Part shown: positions 36,889 to 46,488 of the stretch, one piece after another
Numbering within the stretch: position 1 is the stretch's first letter
How the letters are laid out: each line of letters opens with the position of its first letter
Source of the DNA: Sulfuriferula nivalis
GTDB taxonomy: Bacteria; Pseudomonadota; Gammaproteobacteria; Burkholderiales; Sulfuriferulaceae
Direction: 5' to 3'
DNA length: 64,000 nucleotides
Assembly (NCBI RefSeq): GCF_009937995.1
Contig: NZ_AP021881.1
Coordinates: forward strand, 682,001-746,000
Notes under the pieces: generated by a model
What the model was told of the DNA's origin: nothing
The model's database searches: none
What the model saw: the letters and a program-made list of their open reading frames with translations, nothing else
Position numbers and translations under genes: made by a program

Positions 36889-37932
36889 TTAACGTGCTTC
36901 AGTATCGGTTTGGCTGTCCAAACCCAGTAGTTCTTCAATGTGAGATAGTGAGGCTTTGTCTTTGATAACAGTGCGTAGCCATTCGTCCAAAGGCAGGTTG
37001 CCCCATTGCGCGGCCTTGTCGGCAAGATAAGCAACTGGGCTGTGTGGCTCGGTTTCGCGGAAATAGCGGGCAACTTCGCGTAGTTGTGAAATTGCCTGGG
37101 CGCGGCTGTTGATGCCGGCTCGCGTTGGTGGAGTCGGGGTTTCAGGCATAGGTTCACCTATTTCAGTCGTGATGATTTTTTGATTGCTAACACCTTGGTC
37201 GTTGGCGAAACGGTTCAGGGTATGCATGACGTCGTCCAGACTTTGTCGTAGTGCTGCAAAGCCAGGACCTTCCATGCCAAGGCGTGCATCAACAGCTGTT
37301 TGCAAATGATTGATAGCTGCTGTACATTGTTGGGCATCGCTGAGTAGTTGCTGATAAAAGCTGTAACTGCTTTTGCGTCTGGCCTGTTCTATGATGTCCT
37401 GGGTGACTATAGGTTGGCTGTTGTCAGTTCGTGGGGTGTTGTGTTGTGCGCGGTTACGGGCATCCAGTATGTCGGCATAGCTGTAGGAAGTTCCACGACC
37501 TTCGGTTAGCGGGATGGTGCGTATCAGTTGTTCGGCGCGTTTGACTATCCAGCTGATGTTGCCCGTGCGTCGTTCCTGATCGCCATCTTCGGCTTCAGGG
37601 TAAAGTGTTTCCCAGAATTGTTCGCATAGACCCGCGATTAATTCACAGCCTTGTGCGAGTCCTGCGAAACCATGCTGGTAAGTGCTGGCTTCACTTAACC
37701 ACACGGCCAGTCTTAAGTCCTTGCTTTGTTGTTCAAGCAGGATGGAGGTCAGTTTGATGACTTCACTCCAATTGGCCTCTTTGAGGTCGGTTTGCCATTC
37801 GCCTTGTTCTATACTTGGGTCGTCAAAACGGCGGGCTTCGGCAATGGCATCAAAGTCTCTGGAAAATGACAGGTCGCTACCTGAAGGCTGTTCTGGGCTG
37901 ATGGGTTTGAGCAGGGTGATGGCTTGCCACAT
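36889..37932 (-). CDS. tssA: T6SS assembly protein TssA
   Basis: 347 residues. Cap/baseplate-coordinating protein for sheath assembly. The N-terminal ImpA domain is recognised by LLKPISPEQPSGSDLSF, the DWxEV-like ANWSEVIKLTSILLEQQSKD, and the following ETLYPEAEDGDQERRTGN. The C-terminal part holds GINSRAQAISQLREVARYFRETEPHSP-type helices (short-type TssA ending in HIEELLG). Located between an OmpA/BON protein and the unknown single-pass protein, all in one direction. Confidence 0.93.
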   Translation of the reverse strand: MWQAITLLKPISPEQPSGSDLSFSRDFDAIAEARRFDDPSIEQGEWQTDLKEANWSEVIKLTSILLEQQSKDLRLAVWLSEASTYQHGFAGLAQGCELIAGLCEQFWETLYPEAEDGDQERRTGNISWIVKRAEQLIRTIPLTEGRGTSYSYADILDARNRAQHNTPRTDNSQPIVTQDIIEQARRKSSYSFYQQLLSDAQQCTAAINHLQTAVDARLGMEGPGFAALRQSLDDVMHTLNRFANDQGVSNQKIITTEIGEPMPETPTPPTRAGINSRAQAISQLREVARYFRETEPHSPVAYLADKAAQWGNLPLDEWLRTVIKDKASLSHIEELLGLDSQTDTEAR

Positions 37933-37947
37933 GAGGGTTTCCTTGAT

Positions 37948-38712
37948 TTATTGAACTACGCGAAATTCGATGCGGCGATTACGCGCACGGCCTTCAGCGG
38001 TGTCATTGGTGGCAATAGGCTGGTCGGGGCCTAGGCCATAGGTGTTTATATTGTCTGGTTGGACTTGACGTTCTACCAGGTACGCCTTAACTGCGTTTGC
38101 ACGTGCCTGTGAAAGGTTGATGTTGCTAAGTCGTATACCTTGATTGTCGGTATAGCCTGTTATATCAACATGCTTATTTTGTAATTTGATGAGTACGGTT
38201 GCGATGGTGTTGAGTATGTTTTTGCCTGACTCGGTGAGGTTGGCTGAGCCACTTTCAAATTCGATATTGCGGTTGGCGAGCGCATTGTCCACCAGGCTTT
38301 GATCTTGAGCTGCGACTTGCAGGCCATTGTGTATGGTGTATGTGGGATTGAGGCGAGTTGCCATGTCGCTGGCAATTTGTTGGCGTAATGCTTCGTTAGC
38401 AACTTCGCCGCGTACACTAATTAGGTTGCCTTCAACTTTGAGCTGTCCATGGCTGATCTGACGTAAGCTGGGGTCTAGCAGACGATTCAGGTGCTCAGTC
38501 CAGTTTGGGGGCAGGGTGACTTTGCCGATAACCATTTCGTCAACCACGCGGTCTGCACCATACAGCTCACGAACGCGTGCCACTAGTTTCGCGTGAGTGG
38601 CTTCGTCGGGTACGGTACCTGATACAACGATAGGTGGCTGGGGCAAGTTGGTGTCTGCCAGCAGGGGCAATGAATAAAGTAATCCAACAAGGGGTATCCA
38701 ATAGTGACGCAT
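37948..38712 (-). CDS. OmpA-family T6SS accessory protein with BON-like domain (TagL-like)
   Basis: 254 residues. Signal peptide (ending SLPLLADT), then a BON-like repeat (residues ~25-130: VVSGTVPDEATHAKLVARVR, VRGEVANEALRQQIASDM). A C-terminal OmpA/MotB peptidoglycan-binding domain follows, with IEFESGSANLTESGK, VDITGYTDNQGIRLSNINLS and ARNRRIEFRV. Probably anchors the trans-envelope complex to peptidoglycan. Eight bases separate it from tagF. Confidence 0.9.
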   Translation of the reverse strand: MRHYWIPLVGLLYSLPLLADTNLPQPPIVVSGTVPDEATHAKLVARVRELYGADRVVDEMVIGKVTLPPNWTEHLNRLLDPSLRQISHGQLKVEGNLISVRGEVANEALRQQIASDMATRLNPTYTIHNGLQVAAQDQSLVDNALANRNIEFESGSANLTESGKNILNTIATVLIKLQNKHVDITGYTDNQGIRLSNINLSQARANAVKAYLVERQVQPDNINTYGLGPDQPIATNDTAEGRARNRRIEFRVVQ

Positions 38713-38719
38713 GGGGTGT

Positions 38720-39706
38720 TTATCCTAGAAATATTTCTTTGAAATGAGAGACAGCGGTATCGAGTTGTAAACTGGGCTGGGCAAGGTAGCTGGAGAGACG
38801 TTCGAGACGATAATCTGCGCTAATCGCACCTTCAACCCAGCTGGTTTCTTCAAATCCGATGTGGTGTCCGGTTCCCGCTGGAGGGTCCATGGTGGCTTGT
38901 AATGTGCGCGGTGATGCACCGTCAAATCCGATAATAAGCACTTGGCGTTGATTATCCAGACGTGTGATGAGCAGGGTGAGCTCAAAATCTGCCTTGAGCA
39001 GGAATGGAGTGATAATCTTCATCCATAAGGCTGCGATCAGGTAACGCTGTTGTATGTCTCGGGGTAGAGGAAGTACCAAGCTTTTGTCCAGGCGGCTTGC
39101 ACCACTCGCCATGACTGGGTGTAAAAGTAAGCCGAGGGCGAGGATGATTTGACGCACATCGCCTTGATAACCGCCAGCGGTTAGCATTTCATGCAATGTG
39201 TTTAAGGTATTGCTGGCCATGAACTCATCCAGAGTAACTGCATGGTTGGCAGCGCTGAAATCGAGCAGGATGTCATTGGTGCAAAGCTGTTGCAGTGCGC
39301 TACTGGCATCTTCGGCTTGCATAACCTGATTGGTTTGAATTTCCAGGCGGCTCCATAAACGACCTAGCATCAATGGTGTGTAGGGCAGCAGTTCGCTGGG
39401 TTGTCCAATTTGAAAGGCGCCAAAGCTGACAAAGGGGAAGCGTCTGTCGGCTTGATCGCGACTTGCTATGAGATGCCCGGCTAGTGCATGCTGGTTACGT
39501 GTTGCCAGAATTGCAAACTGCATAGGTGCTATATGGTCATAGATGCTTTTCCAGCGCGGTTCTGCGCTGAATAATTCCATGGCTCGTGTCAGCCATTCGT
39601 CTATCAAGGTTATCAGATTAGGGTTGTCCGTGGCTTTGATGAAATCGCCGCGAGTGGGAACCTTACCAAAATACCCTATGCTGACAAAGTCGTTCGGGTG
39701 GCTCAT
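38720..39706 (-). CDS. tagF: T6SS-associated protein TagF
   Basis: 328 residues. Family signature at the N-terminus (IGYFGKVPTRGDFI) plus RRFPFVSFG in the middle. TagF is a post-translational repressor of T6SS activity in several species. It overlaps the end of tssM by four bases, so the two are translationally coupled. The C-terminal ~150 residues are less conserved. Confidence 0.92.
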   Translation of the reverse strand: MSHPNDFVSIGYFGKVPTRGDFIKATDNPNLITLIDEWLTRAMELFSAEPRWKSIYDHIAPMQFAILATRNQHALAGHLIASRDQADRRFPFVSFGAFQIGQPSELLPYTPLMLGRLWSRLEIQTNQVMQAEDASSALQQLCTNDILLDFSAANHAVTLDEFMASNTLNTLHEMLTAGGYQGDVRQIILALGLLLHPVMASGASRLDKSLVLPLPRDIQQRYLIAALWMKIITPFLLKADFELTLLITRLDNQRQVLIIGFDGASPRTLQATMDPPAGTGHHIGFEETSWVEGAISADYRLERLSSYLAQPSLQLDTAVSHFKEIFLG

Positions 39707-42700
39707 AGTTGGGCTCCCGCTGGCGTCGATGGGGTTGTTGGGGTATTTTGATTAACGTCAGGTACTGCTTCTGTTATGTTTTGCGGCAAGGTCATGCCCC
39801 GGTAACCGGTACTTGAGGTGCCTGATGGGGTTGCTGTGGTTGCTTGTGGGCTGCTGATTAGTTTCAGGTTGACTGCGACCGTAGTGCCGCCATTAACCCA
39901 GCTTAATTCAAATACCCCATCATCTTTACGCTTGCGGGTAGCGCTACTGAGTAATCGCTCCAAGCCAAATCGGCCTGGTTCGTTGACGACTTCGATACTG
40001 CGTCCATCAAAGGTGACGGCGACTATACGTGCGCCAGGTGTGCCTTGTGCGTTTGGCCAGACGAAATTGCTCCAGCCCGCTTGAGTATTGCGGTAGCGTA
40101 ATTGTTGGCCGTCTATTTCTATGGTGTATTCCAGCACACCAGTTGCGGGCAATGGTTGGATTTGGAATATGGTTTGTGCCTCAGCTCCCGCACTGCTACC
40201 CGTCGCTACGCCGCCAGCACTAACTGGTGCGACCCAGCTAGCAAAGCTGTTGGTTGCTTGTGGTGACAGGTGTATGCCCAAATCTGCCCAAGTGCGTGCA
40301 CTTACAGTATCACCCCGACGGACGATGAGTGATGCCATGTCAGTATTGAAGAATTTGGCTAAGCTGCCATCGGAACCAAATATCTGGCCTATTTCCTGAC
40401 CGGATGCTTCGATATGTGCACTCGGTGCAAATGGATATTTGCTTGCCAAATTTGATTGGAATGGCTGATAAACTTGCGCTATCCAGGTTTTGTTGAGGTC
40501 GACTTCTGTTGGACGAATGATTGCTGCAAACGCTTGTATCAGCGGTCTGACCAGTAGTGGGCGCAGGGTCTGTTTTTGTTCGTCACTGATGCCCTGTAGC
40601 ATTTGTTCATCTACGTATTTCAGTCCGTCTGCCAATTCTGAACCGCTGCCATCCAGTGTTTGCTGCATGAGCTGATGTGTGCCAGGGCCTACGTCACCTT
40701 GGTTATGTATCTGGTTAAAACGGCTACGTAGTTTTGACAATATGCTCATATAGCCATTCATCAGTGACTGATTCTGATCTCTGGCGATGACCAATTTGGC
40801 TATGCTTGCAAACCGTTGACCTACAGGTCCCATAGGAATGTCGCTGGCTGTTGCATTGATATTCAAGTTCACGTCCAGTTGACTTGGGGCTTGTCGCAAA
40901 ATGGTTGTTTTGAACCAGTTGATGAACCCGCTTTGCGCCTGTTTCAATCCGGCGTTGACTAAGGATGGGTTATCCCATGAAGTTTGCTGGTATACCGTGG
41001 TCATGATTTTGTTGACTGGTGAGTTTTGTGGATCACCCAGTCGGTTCATGGCGACGACAGCCTGATCAAAGTTGCCTAAATCTGAAATGACTACGCCCTG
41101 CAGGAATTTTTGCCAGGCTAGTGCATATTCGGCTTTGTATTGGTCGGTTAGAGATTTTTGTATTTGTTCTGGGCTGCCTTCTAGCGTTAAGTCATCTGAT
41201 GAGCTGGTTTTTAGTACCCAATCGGTGCTTTGTAATTGTTTGTTGGCAGCATCCTTGAATGCACCCTGGATGTAACCTTCCCATGCCTCACGGGTAAATG
41301 TGCCTGGGATAACATAGCTGCCAGCCATAATGGCTTTGTCTTGATCGCCGATAATGCGACCTACCGTCATGGATGTGTAACGAGTGGCTGCGCGCGCTTT
41401 TATGTCGGCGTAGATACGTTCGCGGGCAGGCATGCCATGTACGACTTTACGAAGTGACTCCCGCGATTGATCAACTAGCGCCAGTTTAGGTTCTATGGTT
41501 GGCCATGAAGGATCATTGATTTCTGCCAGGTAGAAATTTAAAATATTTTCAGCGCTACGTATCATTTCCTCTCTTGGCATTTGTCCTCGGTTGCTTTCCA
41601 GCCAACCGCGCCAGAAGCGTGTGATTTGATCATTTAAATGCCCAGCTTCAGCGTGACTGCGGTCACCAAGCATGATGTAAGTTTTCAGCGCGTTATAGGC
41701 GTCTTCTATTTTTGTGGTGGAAGCGTCCTGGTAGCGAGTTTCACTAATGGTGTTGGTTAAAGTAGTCGCTGGATTGGTGGGTGTAGTGTCTGTACCGAGT
41801 TTGTCGGCATTGTTGTTCATTTCGCTTAAATACGATTCCAGATTATTGGCGACAGGTTTAAGCATGACTTCGCGTACACCTGAAAAATACTCTTCTTTAA
41901 GTTTGCGTTCGAGCAAGTCGCCTTGGTACAGCCCAAAACTCAGACTTAGTGGATGGTCGGTGTGGTATTTTTTAAGTTGGTCAATACGGTCCTGGAGTAG
42001 TTGCAACGCATCTAATCGTGATTGCAAATCGGAATGCTGGTCTTGTAGCCTTATGGCTTGATTCATATCTGCTTGTATATTATTGATGAGCTGGATATTG
42101 GCCTGGTATGACCAGCTCCAACCAGCAAGTGCTACGCCCAGTGTGAGTGTCGCAAGCAGAAATGTTGCATAGCGTAATTTCAGTTTGTTTTTGTTGGCAT
42201 ATTGGGCTACGAGTCCTTTGTCAGCAAAGATGACTTTGCGGAAAAGGTTGAGCAGGAAAAAGCCGTTCCTTGAATGTATGGCGGTTTGCGCTTGTGGTCT
42301 TAAGCTTAAATCAAAACGATCTGCGACGCGTTCGCTAGAGGCGCCTAAGGACATGCCTTCTTGTAATGCACTGGTGAAATAGAAGCCGCGGAATACGGGG
42401 CGGAATTGGTAAGGATTGTCCTCAAATAGTGTGAGAATAAATGCGCGAAGTGAGGTTTTAATCGCGGCAAATTCAAGTGGGAATGTGAGTAATCCTGGTG
42501 GCATGTCGGCGCCATGGTGCATGGACATGTTAGCCAGGCTAAGGTTTTTCAGACCGTCATACAATTCGTCAAAACGTTCGTCAAAAAATGCCAAAATATC
42601 CTGATTTTTAGTGTTGGGGTTATAGACTTGTGTGGCACCCCAAACGCGAGAAACTTCTTCGCTGTCCATGTCGCGAAAGAATTCATTAAAGCCAGCAATC

Positions 42701-43485
42701 AAATCCACTTTGGTGAACATGATGTAGACAGGTGCGAAAACTTCCAGTCGTTCAGTGAGTTCTTGTACCCGTTGACGTAAATTTTTGGCCAGATTAATGC
42801 CGAATTCTGGTCGATTGCCGGTTAATTCAGCGATGCTGACTGCGATGATGATGCCGTTGATGGGTGCGCGTTTACGATATTTTTTTAATAGTCCCAGGAA
42901 TCCAAACCATTCTTCTCGGTCTTCTTCATGTACCGCATAGCGACCTGCGGTGTCGAGCAGAATGCCGTCAGTAGTGAAGAACCAGTCGCAATTTCGGGTT
43001 CCGCCTATGCCTTGAATAATATTTCCATCTTTGTCAGCAAACGGAAATTGCAGGCCTGAATTGGCAATTGCAGAGCTTTTGCCAGCAGCAGGGTTGCCAA
43101 TGATCATGTACCAGGGGAGTTCGTATAAAGCAGATGAGCCTGATGTGATACCGAGTTTGGATGATTTGATGGTGCTGATGGCTTCCACCATGCGCTTGCG
43201 GATAATGTCGATTTCATCATGTCGGCTGGATTGCGCCTTTGATGCAGCCTTGTTGGCCTGACTTTCAAGTATGTCACCCAGCTGTGCAGAGGAGCGTTTG
43301 GCTTGCCAGCGTTTATAAAACCAGAAAGCGCCCCAGATGATAAGCACGATAATGACAATTGCAATTATCCATTTGGCGGCGATTTCAAAAAATTGCGCTC
43401 CAAGAAACAAGAATCCAGCAATTGCAATAAATCCGATGACGACGAGGGTTTTTGTGTCAGTTAAAAACTGTATTATTCTGTTCAT
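39703..43485 (-). CDS. tssM: T6SS inner-membrane protein TssM (IcmF)
   Basis: 1260 residues, full length. Two transmembrane helices at the N-terminus (about 13-58) and a third near 440-460. Between them is a cytoplasmic NTPase-like domain with an intact Walker A motif (IGNPAAGKSSAI, about 128-139), DTAGRY near 180 and FTKVDLIAG near 255. The large periplasmic part continues to the C-terminal beta domain. Together with TssJ and TssL it forms the membrane complex, but neither partner gene is in this window. Confidence 0.96.
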   Translation of the reverse strand: MNRIIQFLTDTKTLVVIGFIAIAGFLFLGAQFFEIAAKWIIAIVIIVLIIWGAFWFYKRWQAKRSSAQLGDILESQANKAASKAQSSRHDEIDIIRKRMVEAISTIKSSKLGITSGSSALYELPWYMIIGNPAAGKSSAIANSGLQFPFADKDGNIIQGIGGTRNCDWFFTTDGILLDTAGRYAVHEEDREEWFGFLGLLKKYRKRAPINGIIIAVSIAELTGNRPEFGINLAKNLRQRVQELTERLEVFAPVYIMFTKVDLIAGFNEFFRDMDSEEVSRVWGATQVYNPNTKNQDILAFFDERFDELYDGLKNLSLANMSMHHGADMPPGLLTFPLEFAAIKTSLRAFILTLFEDNPYQFRPVFRGFYFTSALQEGMSLGASSERVADRFDLSLRPQAQTAIHSRNGFFLLNLFRKVIFADKGLVAQYANKNKLKLRYATFLLATLTLGVALAGWSWSYQANIQLINNIQADMNQAIRLQDQHSDLQSRLDALQLLQDRIDQLKKYHTDHPLSLSFGLYQGDLLERKLKEEYFSGVREVMLKPVANNLESYLSEMNNNADKLGTDTTPTNPATTLTNTISETRYQDASTTKIEDAYNALKTYIMLGDRSHAEAGHLNDQITRFWRGWLESNRGQMPREEMIRSAENILNFYLAEINDPSWPTIEPKLALVDQSRESLRKVVHGMPARERIYADIKARAATRYTSMTVGRIIGDQDKAIMAGSYVIPGTFTREAWEGYIQGAFKDAANKQLQSTDWVLKTSSSDDLTLEGSPEQIQKSLTDQYKAEYALAWQKFLQGVVISDLGNFDQAVVAMNRLGDPQNSPVNKIMTTVYQQTSWDNPSLVNAGLKQAQSGFINWFKTTILRQAPSQLDVNLNINATASDIPMGPVGQRFASIAKLVIARDQNQSLMNGYMSILSKLRSRFNQIHNQGDVGPGTHQLMQQTLDGSGSELADGLKYVDEQMLQGISDEQKQTLRPLLVRPLIQAFAAIIRPTEVDLNKTWIAQVYQPFQSNLASKYPFAPSAHIEASGQEIGQIFGSDGSLAKFFNTDMASLIVRRGDTVSARTWADLGIHLSPQATNSFASWVAPVSAGGVATGSSAGAEAQTIFQIQPLPATGVLEYTIEIDGQQLRYRNTQAGWSNFVWPNAQGTPGARIVAVTFDGRSIEVVNEPGRFGLERLLSSATRKRKDDGVFELSWVNGGTTVAVNLKLISSPQATTATPSGTSSTGYRGMTLPQNITEAVPDVNQNTPTTPSTPAGAQL

Positions 43486-43564
43486 GATTGTGTTGGTTTG
43501 TTTTGGTATTTGTTAGGTGTAAGTATTGTTATGTATTGCTTATTAGTATTTTGTGTTGGTCAGA

Positions 43565-44962
43565 CTATGTAATATTTATAACTATTGCTGACCGTTTAAG
43601 GCTGTCATTATTACATAGACATAAAGCGGCTTGTTCATTTTTTTGCACTTGATCGGCTGCAGAGATGACGGCTAATAGTGTTGATACGCTTCCGGTCTCG
43701 CCGCAGTGATAGGCGATTTGGAAGCAGTTTTCGGTTGGCTCTATGTCCGTTGTGCTGGTGTTTATTGCTTCGTATAGTTCCCCGATTCTTGTAGGACGGT
43801 CGTCTGAATCTGCTGTTATCGTCTTAACTGCTGCTTGGTCTATGTTTGCAATTGCTATTGCATTTTCTATTGTCTTTATTAAGGTTTCAGGATTTATTTT
43901 TCCTGCCTCATCAGCTGATTTTTCTCTGTTTAACTGGGCTATGCGGTGTATTTTAACTGGACTGGATAATGCCAGTGTTTCTGCCCATTTTGGGTCGGTC
44001 AATATTAAACCTGCTGCGGCTTCACCAGGAATTCGATGTGTTGTATTGTTTGCCAGGTTGGATTGATCTCCAATAAGTGAATGGCTGGCAATAATTATAT
44101 GTAGACCTTGTGTAGGTTGTTGATTTATTTCAACATTGATGCTATCGATTAATAATAGTGGATCGTCAGGATTTGACGCGTTCAATGGATGTGATATTAC
44201 GTTGTTACTGGGTAGTCCTTGGGTGCTTAATATGTTCAGTAGCCATAATTGGACTTGTTGTTTTTGTTGTTCTGTCCAGGATGACGGTAGGATGCTGGTC
44301 AAGTATATATTGGGGATATTTGCTTTCGGGGTTGTGTTATCAATTTTAACAATTAGCTTGTTTAAATTGGGGTTGGATAATAGTGCCTGTGATAAATCTT
44401 GGCATACGTTATGAGCTAAGGTGATGGTGCGTAGATCTTCTGTATGCCATGGCTGCTCAGGGAGTGCCTGCGAATTTATAAATTGTTTGAAATGGGCGAC
44501 TGCATCATCCGTTTCCAAATCTTCAATACGCCCAGATAGCACGGGGTATCCATTTGTATCGGTTAATTGAGTATCTAATTCAAATTTGGTTTTCTTGTTT
44601 TTGATTGCGTCAATAATGTCGCTGGCTGTGGTTCCAAATCGGGTGTGTATGGCACTAGTGGTAATAAGTGCCGTCCAAGAACGCGCCGCTTCTTCTTCGG
44701 CTTGGGCTTTCAGAGTGGCGGCGTTTTCATTTGTATTGACAGTCTGATTTTCGGTTTTTGTGGTGAGTGCGAGTAGCCCATTACCTGCACGTTTAATGAT
44801 ATAGATTGACAAAAGCAGTGTGAGCGGCATGATGACCAGATAGGTTGCTACATCAATAGTTGATGGCATGTGCATGTTAGTGCGCCAGTATGCAATAACG
44901 AGTAACCAAATTGCGAGGGTTGCTAATGCCGCGAACAGCGCTCGTTTTAACCAAGGTTGCAT
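43565..44962 (-). CDS. Membrane protein of the T6SS cluster, unknown function
   Basis: 465 residues. Two N-terminal transmembrane helices (ALFAALATLAIWLLVIAYW and TYLVIMPLTLLLSIYII), a short coiled stretch rich in Asn/Glu, then a large soluble domain. Parts such as HRIPGEAAAGLILTD, DDRPTRIGELYEAI and HCGETGSVSTLLAVISAADQ resemble the glycine-rich strand turns of thiolase/ketosynthase-like folds, but a catalytic Cys-His-His set is not evident. That resemblance is weak and is inference. It lies between PAAR and tssM. Confidence 0.75.
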   Translation of the reverse strand: MQPWLKRALFAALATLAIWLLVIAYWRTNMHMPSTIDVATYLVIMPLTLLLSIYIIKRAGNGLLALTTKTENQTVNTNENAATLKAQAEEEAARSWTALITTSAIHTRFGTTASDIIDAIKNKKTKFELDTQLTDTNGYPVLSGRIEDLETDDAVAHFKQFINSQALPEQPWHTEDLRTITLAHNVCQDLSQALLSNPNLNKLIVKIDNTTPKANIPNIYLTSILPSSWTEQQKQQVQLWLLNILSTQGLPSNNVISHPLNASNPDDPLLLIDSINVEINQQPTQGLHIIIASHSLIGDQSNLANNTTHRIPGEAAAGLILTDPKWAETLALSSPVKIHRIAQLNREKSADEAGKINPETLIKTIENAIAIANIDQAAVKTITADSDDRPTRIGELYEAINTSTTDIEPTENCFQIAYHCGETGSVSTLLAVISAADQVQKNEQAALCLCNNDSLKRSAIVINIT

Positions 44963-45023
44963 ATTGGTTTTTCCCTTCGTATTTTTATATTTTTCATGTG
45001 TATTCAGGCCGCGTTAGCGGTTT

Positions 45024-45290
45024 TTAGCCTACGGTTGTTGCACCTTGGCTGGCGATTAGCACAGCACCACATGCGGTTTTGTCGCCATCCCGTGCAACGG
45101 GCATGCCATCGATTATGACGCTGGGGTCGCCTGATACGATGGCACATGTGCCATGTCCTTTTTTTGGGCAGGTGACTTTGTCTCCCACTCTAGCAATTTT
45201 AATGTTGCCGCTAAAAGAGCTGCCTGATGCTTCTATAACGGTACCGCCATGTGATGTACGATCACCTATTACAATAAAACGTTGGCTCAT
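45024..45290 (-). CDS. PAAR-repeat spike-tip protein
   Basis: 88 residues. Small cone-shaped tip that caps VgrG and binds zinc. Seen: RFIVIGDRTSHGGTVIEA, VGDKVTCPKKGHG and the repeat-like DGMPVARDGDKTACGA, with His14, Cys42, His46 and Cys74-type metal ligands. No extension domain, so effectors are more likely delivered through VgrG and its adaptors than through PAAR. Confidence 0.93.
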   Translation of the reverse strand: MSQRFIVIGDRTSHGGTVIEASGSSFSGNIKIARVGDKVTCPKKGHGTCAIVSGDPSVIIDGMPVARDGDKTACGAVLIASQGATTVG

Positions 45291-45369
45291 TAATGTTCTC
45301 CATTATTGTGATAATTGTTATGCTGGTTCAGTTGGTTCTGAATTTCGTTGTTATATCTTGCAGGCGTGA

Positions 45370-46215
45370 TTAAGTATGGCTTATGGTATGGGGCTTATGA
45401 AGCTCAATATGTCCAAAATCCATCATTTTCCAGCGCCCGCCCCAGTGTAAGCCTAACGATTCTGCAACTTCACCATAGAGTTGATAACCATGCATCGCCC
45501 ACGGGTCTTTTTCAGTAATTACTAATTTCCCATCACGTTGGAAAGCGCAGTCAGCAGCAAGTCCAAACTGGTGATAGCTTTGGTATGCTGCGGCATTGGT
45601 TACGTTGGTTCCCATACTGGCTAGTTTGTTTTGGCGTTCTGGGCTACGGTAACCTTCTAATATGGTCATGTCGTATCCGTAGCGCTCTTTCATGATTTTG
45701 AAGGTTAGTAATAATCGCTGAGCAAAGTCATCATCTAACAATTGCCAGTTTCGACTTGCGTCAATCAGACTGGGCCGGATGAGCGTGACTTCTTTAGTGG
45801 TAAACATTTCTGGTGGCAAGGCGCTAGGTGGAACCAAATGTTCGCCTTGTAAAAGTTCGGTTACCTGATAATTTGATGCGCGTATCTGTGTGTCGTCAAA
45901 TCCATCTAGTGTGTTTTTGCTGCTGGCTATCCATGCTAGTACGGGTGGTAGAATTGCACATAAACTGGCAATGGCAATTAAGCCCTTGTGTTTGTTTAGA
46001 AAATTAACGCTATGTTGTTTCAGTGTGCTCGTGGTGTTGCTGAGTGCAGCTGTTTGGTTGTATGCATGTTGTTGGTATTGGCTGCTTTTATTGGTCATGC
46101 GTAGATAACCGCTTCTAATCAAATCTAGAATGGTCTCTCTGAGAGCAGGAAATATGAGTAATCCAAGTGCAGAGCATATTGAACAATATGCCAACACGGC
46201 AAAATATAACGTCAT
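45370..46215 (-). CDS. Membrane-anchored M15-type peptidoglycan peptidase (TagX-like)
   Basis: 281 residues. Two hydrophobic segments (residues 1-22 and IAIASLCAILPPVLAWIA near 80-97) precede a C-terminal M15/VanY domain. Zinc-site pattern: SYHQFGLAADCAF near 210 (His and Asp) and DFGHIEL near 268 (His), with EGYRSPERQNKLA upstream. TagX, a T6SS-linked peptidase in Acinetobacter, has the same role of opening the cell wall for the membrane complex. The identification with TagX rests on architecture and context. First gene of the minus-strand T6SS run. Confidence 0.85.
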   Translation of the reverse strand: MTLYFAVLAYCSICSALGLLIFPALRETILDLIRSGYLRMTNKSSQYQQHAYNQTAALSNTTSTLKQHSVNFLNKHKGLIAIASLCAILPPVLAWIASSKNTLDGFDDTQIRASNYQVTELLQGEHLVPPSALPPEMFTTKEVTLIRPSLIDASRNWQLLDDDFAQRLLLTFKIMKERYGYDMTILEGYRSPERQNKLASMGTNVTNAAAYQSYHQFGLAADCAFQRDGKLVITEKDPWAMHGYQLYGEVAESLGLHWGGRWKMMDFGHIELHKPHTISHT

Positions 46216-46488
46216 TTCTTATTGATTAAATTGGGTATCATTGAAGTACGGATTTAGTGCTGTTTATGCGAGTATTCGTTGGTTTTTAAAATGGGCTGGA
46301 AAAAATGCTGACAATATATTAGGCATATAATCTTATTTGTAATGGAGTGTTGTCTTACGTAATTTTAGCAGAATTTTTACGAAAAATAATACAGATTTGC
46401 TGTGATCGCATTGTGATGTCGATGTAGGTATCAATTCGGTAGTTGTGATTGGCTTAATTGATTAATTTGTAAGGGTGGAAATATTGAT

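Noticed and set aside
46216-46488. SAM or related riboswitch upstream of mtnA
   Set aside because: No stable multi-stem structure or conserved core could be seen by eye; the stretch is AT-rich and unremarkable.
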